Source: Halodesulfurarchaeum sp. HSR-GB
GTDB lineage: Archaea; Halobacteriota; Halobacteria; Halobacteriales; Halobacteriaceae
DNA: 64,000 bases
Reading direction: 5' to 3'
Assembly: GCF_031432215.1 (NCBI RefSeq)
Contig: NZ_JAVKGN010000002.1
Span: forward strand, 1 to 64,000
Shown: in pieces, positions 35,465-43,601 of the stretch
Layout of the letters: every line of letters starts with the position of its first letter
Position numbering within the stretch: the stretch's first letter is position 1
Position numbers and translations under genes: made by a program
Notes under the pieces: generated by a model
What the model saw: the letters and a program-made list of their open reading frames with translations, nothing else
Database searches by the model: none
Told to the model about the DNA's origin: nothing

Positions 35465-36427
35465 ATGTCAGACAACAACACATCCGATCTGGTCGAAGAC
35501 GTCGTTGAACTGTTCGATGAAGACGTTTCAATCGACCCAGAAGCAGTCGAACAGGCAATCGAAAAATTCCGAGGCGAGTACAAGATCCCACAGGACGAAC
35601 TCCGGCCACTCCTGGTCAGTCAGTTCCAGGACAAACACGACATCGCCGATGAAGAGCTGTTCGGCGATTCAGATCCCGACGAGTTCGACCCCATCTCACT
35701 CAGCGAGATGGAGGAAATCTACGAAACAGCCCAAGCGAACGGCCAAAACGCCTGGGTTGACGTCATCGTGAAGTTCACTCAGGCCTGGGAGCCGAACACT
35801 GATTCCATCCAGAACGTCGGACTGGTCGCCGATGGAACAGGCCAGACGAAGCTCACGGTCTGGTCGAACAAGGAATTCCCAGTCCTCGAAGAGGGCGAAA
35901 CCTATCGCCTCGAAAACGTGGTGATCGAGGAATACCAGGGAGATCTGTCACTCAGTTCCACCCCGAATTCCACGATCGAAGTCGCCGAGGAATCCATCGA
36001 GGATACCAACACGTTCGAAGGGGTCATTCTCGAACTGAACGATACGAGTGGCCTCATCAAGCGGTGTCCCGAAGACGAGTGCTCTCGTGTCGTCACCGAT
36101 GGGCGGTGCAGCGTGCACGGAAACGTCGAAGGCGAATTCGACCTTCGGGTGAAAGCCATCCTCGACAACGGATTCGATTCCCGGACAGTCTACCTCGACG
36201 CAGATCTCACTGAAGAAGTGACGGGAATCGACCTCGAGACTGCCGAGCAGAAAGCACAGGACGCACTCGATGTGTCCGTCGTTCGCAACGAGATGGAAGA
36301 AATGCTCGTCGGGCGATACCTCGAGGTCACAGGATCGATGTACGACAACAACATCTTCGTCGACGAAGCCGAGTTCCAGATCGGTCCACGCGAGGAAGAC
36401 GTCGACGCTATCGAGCAGTTGGCCTAA
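35465..36427 (+). CDS. rpa: Replication protein A (ssDNA-binding, OB-fold + zinc finger)
   Basis: A 320-aa protein. A helical N-terminus (about 1-80) as in haloarchaeal Rpa, then an OB-fold (about 95-175, VDVIVKFTQAW; TKLTVWSNKEFP; YRLENVVIEEYQGDLSLS), a C4/C3H-type zinc finger (KRCPEDECSRVVTDGRCSVH, near 200-220) and a second OB-like region. The gene is followed by the RPA-associated protein gene, the same pairing as on haloarchaeal chromosomes. It is likely the main ssDNA-binding protein of the element. Length agrees with the family. Confidence 0.9.
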   Translation: MSDNNTSDLVEDVVELFDEDVSIDPEAVEQAIEKFRGEYKIPQDELRPLLVSQFQDKHDIADEELFGDSDPDEFDPISLSEMEEIYETAQANGQNAWVDVIVKFTQAWEPNTDSIQNVGLVADGTGQTKLTVWSNKEFPVLEEGETYRLENVVIEEYQGDLSLSSTPNSTIEVAEESIEDTNTFEGVILELNDTSGLIKRCPEDECSRVVTDGRCSVHGNVEGEFDLRVKAILDNGFDSRTVYLDADLTEEVTGIDLETAEQKAQDALDVSVVRNEMEEMLVGRYLEVTGSMYDNNIFVDEAEFQIGPREEDVDAIEQLA

Positions 36428-36488
36428 TCGGGTAAATTAGGCCTGGAATTGGTTTTTTACCCCCCTTCGAAAACTGAGGTTTCCCAAA

Positions 36489-37100
36489 ATGACACAGTAC
36501 CAGCGCGAACCGGCAGTCCGAGTCCTTGCATCGAGCTTCAACCAAGCCACCTACACCTTCAAAGAAGGTGACGACGAACGCTCACCAAAGTTCGCCGTCC
36601 TCCCAACTGGCGTGGTCGCGAACCGTGTCCTGTTCATGGGCACACTCACAGAGGTCGAAGACGTCGGAAACGACCAAACCTACCTTCGGGCCCGGGTGAC
36701 TGACCCCACAGGCGTCGTGAACGTCTTCGCAGGGCAGTATCAGCCAGAAGCGATGGCAACACTCGAGTCCCTCGAAGCGCCCACGTTCGTGGCCGTCATC
36801 GGAAAGGTCAACACCTACGAGACAGACGACGGTTCGACCTTCGTCTCGATTCGGCCTGAAAAAGTGACCACGATCTCTCAGGCCGTTCGCGACCGATGGC
36901 AGGCTCAGGCAACGGCCCGGACCCTGCGTCGGATCGACGCGGTCGAAAACGGCGAACATCCAAATCAGGGGATCGTCGATGACTACGACATGAGCATGGA
37001 CGAGCTCCGAGCGGAAGTCGACAAGGCGGTCGTCGAATTCGAAAACAGGGCTGAACAGCAGGCCGGTGCGACCGGATCAGAAACGACAGCGCACAGCTGA
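36489..37100 (+). CDS. rpap: RPA-associated protein (COG3390 type)
   Basis: A 203-aa protein with REPAVRVLASSFNQATYTFK, PTGVVANRVLFMGTLTEVED, LRARVTDPTGVVNVFAGQYQ and FVSIRPEKVTTI: the single OB-fold and C-terminal helical tail of haloarchaeal RPA-associated proteins, which form an operon with Rpa and are needed for its function. Junction T6 at 36453-36458, 31 nt before the ATG. Codon use is slightly GC-richer than neighbouring small genes, in line with capture of a chromosomal rpa-rpap pair. Confidence 0.88.
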   Translation: MTQYQREPAVRVLASSFNQATYTFKEGDDERSPKFAVLPTGVVANRVLFMGTLTEVEDVGNDQTYLRARVTDPTGVVNVFAGQYQPEAMATLESLEAPTFVAVIGKVNTYETDDGSTFVSIRPEKVTTISQAVRDRWQAQATARTLRRIDAVENGEHPNQGIVDDYDMSMDELRAEVDKAVVEFENRAEQQAGATGSETTAHS

Positions 37101-37437
37101 GGCGGCAGAGCAACTTTGGCTCCTCTTTAACTTCATGGAATATCCGCTACGGCGTGTTGAGTCAGTCGTATCGAATCCAGCCTATGTTGGCATCGGAGAG
37201 TGCCCCCAATACATCCCCCTCAATGATTGGGTTGAAGCTGCCCTGATCAGAGTCGAAGTCCACGGCCTCGAATACAGTATCGATCAAACTGTCGAACAAG
37301 TCAAGCAGACAGATGGGCTTCCAGAACCAGCTTCGACCAATCTCTACATCGAGATCGCAAGAGAACGGGGAGCAAAGTGGGCCTTCCTGTACCTGATCCA
37401 CGATCTCATCGAAAGAACAGACTCGCCCGACCCCTGA
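37066..37437 (+). CDS. Hypothetical protein
   Basis: 123 residues from GTG 37066 (overlapping rpap by 35 bp) or 100 from ATG 37135. I list the longer form because AEAAEQLWLLFNFMEYPLRR reads as one helix. NLYIEIARERGAKWAFLYLI suggests a helical C-terminal half. No recognised domain. The RPA module probably continues into this gene. Confidence 0.55.
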   Translation: MRPDQKRQRTAEAAEQLWLLFNFMEYPLRRVESVVSNPAYVGIGECPQYIPLNDWVEAALIRVEVHGLEYSIDQTVEQVKQTDGLPEPASTNLYIEIARERGAKWAFLYLIHDLIERTDSPDP

Positions 37438-37466
37438 TCATTTCCAACTCCACACTTTTTGACGTT

Positions 37467-37742
37467 TTGAACGAGGCCGAAGAAGATGATCGACTCCGGT
37501 TTTTCGGCTTTCGAACAGCCAATTTAGATGACTACATCTCTGTCGAGCTTTACGTGAATGAACGAACCACCGATTTTGGTTCAGGTTCAGGCCACATGGT
37601 CTCCCGAGAATTGATCGATGACTCGGTCACAGCCGCGATCGTAGAGGCCGAAAATTCGACGGTCATCCTTAGAGAGCAAGGAGTTGATAACGGTCTCGAG
37701 ATGCGAGTTGATTACGTCGATAATCGGCACAGGAGAAACTAA
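37467..37742 (+). CDS. Hypothetical protein with uncertain start
   Basis: From TTG 37467 the product has 91 residues (MNEAEEDDRLRFFGFRTANL and on). The frame is open back to 37377 inside the previous gene without an ATG; TTG just after a TTTTTGACG patch is the most plausible start. Beta-rich C-terminal half. No family recognised. Confidence 0.45.
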   Translation: MNEAEEDDRLRFFGFRTANLDDYISVELYVNERTTDFGSGSGHMVSRELIDDSVTAAIVEAENSTVILREQGVDNGLEMRVDYVDNRHRRN

Positions 37743-37798
37743 TGGTCAATTATTTTGGCTATTATTTTTGAACACCTTGGGTAGAATGTGGTCTACCA

Positions 37799-38263
37799 AT
37801 GAGTGAAGTTATTCCCAAAGACGTCCATACTGTAGGATCAGTCCCGGAGCTTCTCGATGCCTTCGACGCCGAGGACCTGCAAGACGAACTCGCTAAAGAA
37901 GTCGATGACATGTCGATGCTGACCGAGCCGGTCATCAAAGAGGCCCTCAAACAAGCCCCTGAAAAATACGTCTGGGATTATATCCCGCCCGAATACCCGC
38001 CTACTGAAGTGAAGATCTTCGAGCTCCCGGTTACAACGTGGTCCGATATCTCAGGGGTCACCGCCAACGAACTCCCGGATATCTGCCCAGCCTGTGAGGA
38101 CTCCCACCATTTCGACGTGCTGGAAAACCGAAAAGACGGAGTTAGCTACAACGGCAAGAACGATACGTTCCACCACGACCAAACGGTCGAAGTGAGATAC
38201 AGCCAAGTCGAATGCGCCGAATGCGGCACATTGCTCATCGAAGACGGCGAACTACAATTATAG
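37799..38263 (+). CDS. Zinc-ribbon protein
   Basis: A 154-aa protein. CPACEDSHHFDV (near 98) and VECAECGTLLIEDGE (near 142) make a two-knuckle zinc ribbon; the N-terminal part is helical and acidic. Function unknown. A slightly shorter T-rich stretch (ATTATTTTTG, 37754-37763) precedes the gene by about 35 nt. Confidence 0.68.
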   Translation: MSEVIPKDVHTVGSVPELLDAFDAEDLQDELAKEVDDMSMLTEPVIKEALKQAPEKYVWDYIPPEYPPTEVKIFELPVTTWSDISGVTANELPDICPACEDSHHFDVLENRKDGVSYNGKNDTFHHDQTVEVRYSQVECAECGTLLIEDGELQL

Positions 38264-38267
38264 ACCC

Positions 38268-38486
38268 ATGGCCGCCGCAGTGAATCCAACTCCGGATATA
38301 GACGAAGACGCCAATCCGGACAAGTGGCTTGAGTCCGGAAATCGTCAAGTGATCAAAGCTCGAATCGGTGGCCTTGAGTCACTCGAGAAAGTCCGGGCCT
38401 ACGTGTCATACGAAGTGCGTCACAAAGACCGGAAAGGGATCCTCGAGCTCCTCCAAGATCAGGCCAACCAACTCAGAAACGAATAA
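38268..38486 (+). CDS. Small hypothetical protein
   Basis: A 72-aa protein: a disordered acidic N-terminus (to about residue 20) then two helices (VIKARIGGLESLEKVRAYVS; RKGILELLQDQANQL). It starts 4 bp after the previous stop and ends 11 bp before the next gene. No function assigned; the short helical form would suit an adaptor. Confidence 0.6.
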   Translation: MAAAVNPTPDIDEDANPDKWLESGNRQVIKARIGGLESLEKVRAYVSYEVRHKDRKGILELLQDQANQLRNE

Positions 38487-38497
38487 CCAATTCGCCA

Positions 38498-39025
38498 ATG
38501 TCCAGGACCATCGCAATCGTTGGATGCGGCAACCAAAAGCGGGACCTGGATGATGGCGGACTGATCCCTCTCGCAGAACTCTACACCTCGAATTATTTTC
38601 AACTCAAAAGAGATTTTGCGGAGGAGTTCTGTGACGATTACCACATCCTTTCAGCCAAATTTGGTCTCGAAGATCCATACCGTCCGATCAGCGAGAGCTA
38701 CGACAAATCGATTACCGAATTGAGTACAACGGAGCTCATCAATCTGCGCCGATCTGTCGGTGAAACCCTTGATGAATACGAGGGTTCGACACGATTTGTC
38801 GTCTTAGCCGGTCAGAAGTACATCGACGCGATTGAACCAATTCTCCAAACCCATCAAGGGACATTCGCCTTCCCTTTCGAGAATACATCAGGAATCGGTG
38901 ACCAAATGGAATGGCTTTCCGACCACCTCGATAATCGCGAAGAGCACGAAGACTGTTCATTCCTTTTTGAATCACAATCAGTCCCTAGGCAAACATCCCG
39001 ACAAGGATCTCTCACTGATTACTAA
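38498..39025 (+). CDS. DUF6884-family (YaaA-like) protein
   Basis: A 175-aa protein. IAIVGCGNQKRD at the N-terminus, LAELYTSNYFQLKRDFAE, YHILSAKFGLEDPYRPI and YDKSI form the typical DUF6884/YaaA-like layout (strand-GC-x-x-K, then S-A-K-F/H-G-L-x-x-P, then Y-D). The family is frequent in phages and in modified-base gene neighbourhoods; here a TGT/DpdA-like enzyme lies 20 kb downstream. A catalytic function has not been fixed by anything I can see. Confidence 0.75.
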   Translation: MSRTIAIVGCGNQKRDLDDGGLIPLAELYTSNYFQLKRDFAEEFCDDYHILSAKFGLEDPYRPISESYDKSITELSTTELINLRRSVGETLDEYEGSTRFVVLAGQKYIDAIEPILQTHQGTFAFPFENTSGIGDQMEWLSDHLDNREEHEDCSFLFESQSVPRQTSRQGSLTDY

Positions 39026-39094
39026 CTCAGATCATTCTCAAATTCAACCTATTTTCAGGGCTACTTTTTTGGGTCGTGTATTTGAGATAGGACC

Positions 39095-40096
39095 ATGTCA
39101 TCTTCTCAGACGCTTCAGTCTCCTCCTCAAGAAAATGCTTGCCCTGAATGTGGCAATGAAGTCTCGTTCGACGAAAAACGAGGTGAAACTACCTGTTCGA
39201 GTTGCGGTTTAGTAGTCGAAGAAAACAAACTCGATCAAGGTCCTGAATGGCGCAGATTTCAAACAGACAACGATGAATCCCTTGTTCGGACAGGGGCTCC
39301 AAACACTGAACTGCGCCACGACAAAGGTATTGGATTCACCAAAATCTCGAAAGGGGAAACAGACGCAAACGGACACCAAATCGATTTGAAGAAGCGCCGG
39401 AAGTTTTCCAGACTACGACGCTACCATAAACAGTCACAAACCCGTAATACGAAAGAAAGGAACCTCCGAAACGGGATTACAGAAAACCTCCGAATGGGGT
39501 CTGCCCTCGGTTTAAGCGAAGACGTGAAAGAAACGGCGAGCATGATTTTCCGACGAGCAAGCCAAAAAGACATGATTGCAGGGCGGTCAGTCGAAGCTAT
39601 TGCCAGTAGTGCCCTTTACGCATCAATTCGGCTGACCGGACTTCCAATACGAATTCCAGAAGTTGCACAAGTTTCACGAGTCGAAAAGCAACGGATCAAG
39701 CATGGATATAGTATATTGAACAAAGAATTGAAGCTCGGCGTCTCTCCTCGATCTCCTGAAGATTATCTCCCCAAAATCATTTCAGAACTCAATGACCCAG
39801 ATATGGAACAAACCAACGGAAAGGCCAGCTATGCTGATGAATCAAAACTTGAGCTCAAGGCCCGGGAACTAATCGATATCGCCCGCAAGAAAAACCTATT
39901 CAGTGGGAAACGCCCCATCGGCATTGCAGGGGCAGCAGTCTACGCAGCTGATCAATTGCTATTGGACGATCCAGAGGCTGGTGAGAGTGTTACACTGAAC
40001 CAACACGCTATCGGTGAAATAACCGACAAATCACGCGTTACAATCCGAACCCGATACCAGGAATTGATAAACGCCTACAATGAGCATGCCGAATGA
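39095..40096 (+). CDS. tfb: Transcription initiation factor TFB
   Basis: A 333-aa protein. A zinc ribbon (C16, C19, C34, C37; CPECGNE then CSSCGLVV), a B-finger region with the family's EWRRF phrase, and two cyclin repeats (about 135-220, SVEAIASSALYASIRLTG; about 235-330, RPIGIAGAAVYAADQLL) ending with an HTH (SRVTIRTRYQELI). It is complete and of normal TFB length. Haloarchaea use several TFBs to choose promoters; an element-borne TFB could direct host RNA polymerase to the element's unusual T-rich junction promoters. T6 at 39065-39070, 24 nt before the ATG. Confidence 0.93.
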   Translation: MSSSQTLQSPPQENACPECGNEVSFDEKRGETTCSSCGLVVEENKLDQGPEWRRFQTDNDESLVRTGAPNTELRHDKGIGFTKISKGETDANGHQIDLKKRRKFSRLRRYHKQSQTRNTKERNLRNGITENLRMGSALGLSEDVKETASMIFRRASQKDMIAGRSVEAIASSALYASIRLTGLPIRIPEVAQVSRVEKQRIKHGYSILNKELKLGVSPRSPEDYLPKIISELNDPDMEQTNGKASYADESKLELKARELIDIARKKNLFSGKRPIGIAGAAVYAADQLLLDDPEAGESVTLNQHAIGEITDKSRVTIRTRYQELINAYNEHAE

Positions 40097-40195
40097 ATCC
40101 CATCACTCCTTCCTTGGAGTCACTCTCGTTTCAGATCATTTGAAAAACTACTGGCTATCACGGATCCGTACTGGCCGAGTTTGGTAAATGCGACC

Positions 40196-40708
40196 TCACT
40201 CAAACGTTCTAATATGCCGGACTGCATGACAATCCTTACACAGCGTTCGTAGATTCTCTCGGTTGTGATCCCCACCCCACTGACGGGGGATGATATGATC
40301 CGCATGAACTGAAACCCCCTCATTGGGCCCACCACGCTCACAGACTTGACACTGATAATTATCCAAACGATAGATTTTCCGACGTCTAGCCGACCAATCC
40401 GGTGGGAGATCATTCGACGCACGAAACCGCCCCATAATGGCTAACATGAACGTCATTGGGTCATACAGCCTACTCGCAAGGAAGAACCGCAACCGACGCT
40501 TTTGGACATCCTTTGACCCTGCCTGTAAGTGACGTATGAACTGAACAATCGAATCCACAAGTCGCCACGGGCGGGCCGGCAAATACCTCGATCGGCTTGC
40601 AACGAAACGCACAAACTGAACTGGAAGAACAAGAATGCCATAAAATAGCCACCAAATGGCCATAATCGGCCAAGGAATCGAAGGGCCTAATCGGTCAACC
40701 TTCGCCAT
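40196..40708 (-). CDS. HNH endonuclease with N-terminal membrane segment
   Basis: A 170-aa protein on the minus strand. The C-terminal HNH motif is YQCQVCERGGPNEGVSVHAD followed by HIIPRQWGGDHNRENLRTLC and KDCHAVRH: two CxxC knuckles and the catalytic H-x-H/N-x-H series. The N-terminal 35 residues (SIPWPIMAIWWLFYGILVLP) form a TM helix, unusual for this family and suggestive of a nuclease at the membrane. It is one of only three minus-strand genes called. It could process incoming DNA or be a homing-type nuclease. There is no relaxase in the window, but HNH alone does not fill that role. Confidence 0.85.
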   Translation of the reverse strand: MAKVDRLGPSIPWPIMAIWWLFYGILVLPVQFVRFVASRSRYLPARPWRLVDSIVQFIRHLQAGSKDVQKRRLRFFLASRLYDPMTFMLAIMGRFRASNDLPPDWSARRRKIYRLDNYQCQVCERGGPNEGVSVHADHIIPRQWGGDHNRENLRTLCKDCHAVRHIRTFE

Positions 40709-40787
40709 CTAATTGAATCTCAGTCGTATTCGGTTATAAGGTCGGGGGTCCTGTTTTTTGCTATCGTGCAGAGGGTGGTAGTAATCC

Positions 40788-41846
40788 ATGTCGGGTCCAG
40801 GTCCACTCAGAGTCTTAGACTTGTTCGCCGGGGCAGGCGGACTGTCCCAGGCCATCCGAGAAGTAGCGATCGAGGAAGGTCTCCTCGTTCAGCACGTCGC
40901 AATCAACCATTGGGAAGAAGCAGTCGAAACACACAGGAGAAACCACCCTTTCGCCGATCAGTACCACGCGAAAGTTGAGGAGATTCCACCAAGCAAAGTC
41001 TTCCCGAACGCAGATACGATCGATCTTCTCACGGCTGGGCCCGAGTGTACGCATTTCTCGTCAGCTCGAGGCGGGAAGCCGATCAACGAGCAGGCCAGGA
41101 CCTCGCCTTGGCACGTCCTCGATTGGGTCGAAAAACTCCGCCCAGACCAATTCCTGATGGAGAACGTTCCCGAAATCCAGAGTTGGTCTAAAGTCGATGA
41201 GGACGGCAAATCCGATCGCGACGGATCCCTTTGGGATGTCTGGACCAACGCTCTCCATGCGCTGGGGTACTCGGTCGATTGGAAGGTCCTCAATGCAGCC
41301 GACTACGGGGACCCTACTTCCCGACGACGACTATTCGTCATCGGTCGCCGGAACGAACAGCCCGTCTTCCCCGATCCGACGCATAGCGAAAACGGATCCG
41401 AGCCCGGAACCGAAGAGTGGCGTCCAGCGAAGGAAGTGATCGACTGGTCGGACCCCGTCGAAAGCATCTGGTCGCGAGACATTTCGCACAAACGAGTCCA
41501 TTCCCCGCCGAAAAACACCACCATGCAACGAATCGCAGAGGGGCTTCGGCGCTATGGCGACGATACGCCATCCAATTTCGCGGAGGTGCTCGACGATATC
41601 GGTCGCGACGAAATCTACGCCATGCGTGACGACCCAGTATCGATCGACGAACTTCTCGAAGCCTTAGAGGACAACGGCGGGCCCGTGAAGCTATGTACAG
41701 AGTGCTTCGCGTTCAACCTCACCGAATACGATCCCGAGGATCCGGGGCCATCCGTAGTTCCGCCAGAATCCGAGATGGGCGACATACTGACTCCCGAGGA
41801 AGAGGAAGCTCGAGAGATCAACCAGCAACTCTCGAAATTCCTGTGA
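40788..41846 (+). CDS. C5-cytosine DNA methyltransferase, shortened C-terminus
   Basis: A 352-aa protein. SAM motif DLFAGAGGLS (11-20), catalytic Cys in AGPECTHFSSARGGKP (C87; the variant of phage/haloarchaeal Dcm-type enzymes with E instead of the usual P before Cys), ENVPEI (125-130), and PTSRRRLFVIGRR (about 176-188). After EVIDWSDPVESIW the normal C-terminal conserved block (TRD and N-G-x-x-V/P-R-x-x-S-I-x-x-P) is not found; instead a helical acidic tail with one C-x-x-C (LCTECFAF) ends the protein. Activity is therefore uncertain. No cognate restriction gene is nearby, so it is probably protective. Confidence 0.85.
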   Translation: MSGPGPLRVLDLFAGAGGLSQAIREVAIEEGLLVQHVAINHWEEAVETHRRNHPFADQYHAKVEEIPPSKVFPNADTIDLLTAGPECTHFSSARGGKPINEQARTSPWHVLDWVEKLRPDQFLMENVPEIQSWSKVDEDGKSDRDGSLWDVWTNALHALGYSVDWKVLNAADYGDPTSRRRLFVIGRRNEQPVFPDPTHSENGSEPGTEEWRPAKEVIDWSDPVESIWSRDISHKRVHSPPKNTTMQRIAEGLRRYGDDTPSNFAEVLDDIGRDEIYAMRDDPVSIDELLEALEDNGGPVKLCTECFAFNLTEYDPEDPGPSVVPPESEMGDILTPEEEEAREINQQLSKFL

Positions 41847-41896
41847 GAGCCATTAGCCCAATCATTTACGGAGATGGGCGATTAAAATCCACATGC

Positions 41897-41970
41897 AGTC
41901 CTGTGGGATAGTGGCCAATTCCGCCGGCCTTTGGAGCCGAAGATCGCTGGTTCAAATCCAGCCAGGACTA
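41897..41970 (+). tRNA. tRNA-Gln (anticodon UUG)
   Basis: Cloverleaf by eye: acceptor AGTCCTG / CAGGACT plus discriminator A; D-arm with AGTGGCCA loop; anticodon stem CCGGC / GCCGA (outermost C-A mismatch) enclosing CTTTGGA, giving anticodon TTG; T-arm GCTGG-TTCAAAT-CCAGC. The A1-T72 pair and the AGUCC...GGACUA ends are as in haloarchaeal tRNA-Gln. No intron and no encoded CCA. It reads CAA (and CAG by wobble), which is the dominant Gln codon in the element's genes. Confidence 0.93.
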
Positions 41971-41982
41971 CTTACAAGTCGT

Positions 41983-42056
41983 GCCGGCAGAGCTGGGCCC
42001 GGTTCAGCACCTCCCTTGTAAGGAGGGATTTCCGAGTTCAAATCTCGGTGCCGGCT
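41983..42056 (+). tRNA. tRNA-Thr (anticodon UGU)
   Basis: Acceptor GCCGGCA / TGCCGGC plus discriminator T; D-stem GCTG / CAGC; anticodon stem CCTCC / GGAGG enclosing CTTGTAA, giving anticodon TGT; T-arm CCGAG-TTCAAAT-CTCGG. All stems perfect, 74 nt, no intron, no encoded CCA. It starts 12 nt after the tRNA-Gln and both appear to be one transcript. It reads ACA, a frequent codon in these genes. Confidence 0.94.
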
Positions 42057-42102
42057 TTTCAATTGTTTTTGTCTCCCGTATTGGCGGTGAGGTAATAGAC
42101 AA

Positions 42103-42231
42103 ATGGAACAGTTCAGGTTTTCCCGTGAAACCCGGGAGATATTTAGACGTCTCGCCGAGGCAGCCGAAGTCATCGCCCGCGAATTGGAACGGTACAACGA
42201 CCGGCAAGAAGAGTCGGACAGAGACGAGTGA
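42103..42231 (+). CDS. Very small charged helical protein (42 aa)
   Basis: Encodes 42 residues, MEQFRFSRETREIFRRLAEA and on, predicted as one charged amphipathic helix. The T5 tract at 42066-42070, GGCGGTGAGG and 33-nt spacing to the ATG match the junction unit. It directly follows the tRNA genes. Confidence 0.55.
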   Translation: MEQFRFSRETREIFRRLAEAAEVIARELERYNDRQEESDRDE

Positions 42232-42284
42232 ATCTCATGCCTGTAATTGCCGCAATCACCCAGCATCGATACCAGTAAGCGCCC

Positions 42285-42884
42285 ATGACCAGAGCCGATC
42301 AGCCCCTCGATCAGACCGAACCACGCTGCCCGATGTGTGGGTCTGTCGTCGAGGATCCCCACGTGGAAGGAGTGAACGCCAAAATATGCGTGCCCTGCGG
42401 CCATAATCTACACATCCATAACCCAGACGTCCTCCATGTGATCGGCGCTGAAAACACGTTCCAAATCTGGGTCTACTATCCACCCATCAACACCTGGGGT
42501 CACGATTCCTATCCCGTCTTCATCGACGCGAAATACGATGCAACGGGAAGCATCCCCCACGGAAAAAACATCGATTTTCAGGACCTATCCCGGGTCGAAA
42601 AGGATGTCGTAAAAGCAAAAGCCAACGGAGAAGATATCGGATCCCTCGAGGGTTTCTCTTCAATTGAAAACGGCGCCATCAGAGAAGACCTGGCTAATGC
42701 AGTCACACCATTCAAACGCCCGATCTCGACTCCCGATGAGTCTGCAATCGCTCACGTAGCCAGCAGAATCCCCGAACCAACCGTGTTTACTGCCGAATCC
42801 ATCTATACCAAAGACGAATCCGAAATTAGGGATATCTTCAGAGAATCGACTTCCGGATCAACATCACAATCAACCCTGGTCTAA
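42285..42884 (+). CDS. Zinc-ribbon protein
   Basis: A 199-aa protein. RCPMCGSVVED and ICVPCGHNLHIHNPD form a zinc ribbon at residues 14-45. The middle contains FQIWVYYPPINTWGHDSYPV and the tail is disordered. No further family. Ends 2 bp before the next ATG; co-translation likely. Confidence 0.65.
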   Translation: MTRADQPLDQTEPRCPMCGSVVEDPHVEGVNAKICVPCGHNLHIHNPDVLHVIGAENTFQIWVYYPPINTWGHDSYPVFIDAKYDATGSIPHGKNIDFQDLSRVEKDVVKAKANGEDIGSLEGFSSIENGAIREDLANAVTPFKRPISTPDESAIAHVASRIPEPTVFTAESIYTKDESEIRDIFRESTSGSTSQSTLV

Positions 42885-42886
42885 CC

Positions 42887-43519
42887 ATGAGCTCACAATC
42901 CTCGCTAGCCACCAGTTCGCCAGCGGATAAACAAGACGTCGACGACATCATGCTCGTTCGGCTGTGGCGAGTATTCAATGATCCCGTCATCTATCACGGA
43001 CGGAGTGGGGGATACGAGGGATACTTGCCTGACTGGATTTACGACGCTATCATCGTTGCTCGGATCCAGCGGGCATTCGAAACACCACCCTCAGAAAAGA
43101 TTACACATGCTACGTGGCCCGAACTCGCCGCCCACCTCGGAAGCGCAACAGGCGATGCCGGAGCGATCAACGGGAAGTTTGTCGCCGCGTATGGCCACAG
43201 CATCTCTCAGGCTGCAAGCGTGATCGGCGTGTCTCTCGATGGGGACGCTCTCACCGAAATTGCAGAGAAAGGAGGTCCCTCCTGGAGGCAACAGAACGTG
43301 AGTGACTTCATCGATACGCTCCGCCAAAATATCCAGAAGTCGCTCGATAAACGCTTCCTGAAAGCCGCACCAGACATCCTCGATGACGTCTCCATCCCAC
43401 GATCGAGATGGAACGGTGGGTTCGTCCTCGAGAATAACACAGAAGACAAGGACACCAAACATGAAGAAAAGCCAGCCAACGAAATTATTCAATCGGCCTC
43501 CTTGGAAGTTTTTGCCTAA
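42887..43519 (+). CDS. Hypothetical protein
   Basis: A 210-aa helical protein (VRLWRVFNDPVIYHG; DWIYDAIIVARIQRAFETPP; FIDTLRQNIQKSLDKRFLKA). No catalytic motif and no recognised family. It follows the zinc-ribbon gene by 2 bp. A T6 tract at 43543-43548 follows the stop. Confidence 0.65.
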   Translation: MSSQSSLATSSPADKQDVDDIMLVRLWRVFNDPVIYHGRSGGYEGYLPDWIYDAIIVARIQRAFETPPSEKITHATWPELAAHLGSATGDAGAINGKFVAAYGHSISQAASVIGVSLDGDALTEIAEKGGPSWRQQNVSDFIDTLRQNIQKSLDKRFLKAAPDILDDVSIPRSRWNGGFVLENNTEDKDTKHEEKPANEIIQSASLEVFA

Positions 43520-43601
43520 CCCCAGCCCCTTGAAATTGGGTGTTTTTTGCTACCCATGAATGGGTGAGGCAGTTAAAACCGCCTTCGTCGATTACTCAAC
43601 C

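Noticed and set aside
40196-40708. HNH protein as the missing relaxase
   Set aside because: It has only the HNH/CxxC nuclease motif and no HUH or catalytic Tyr arrangement.
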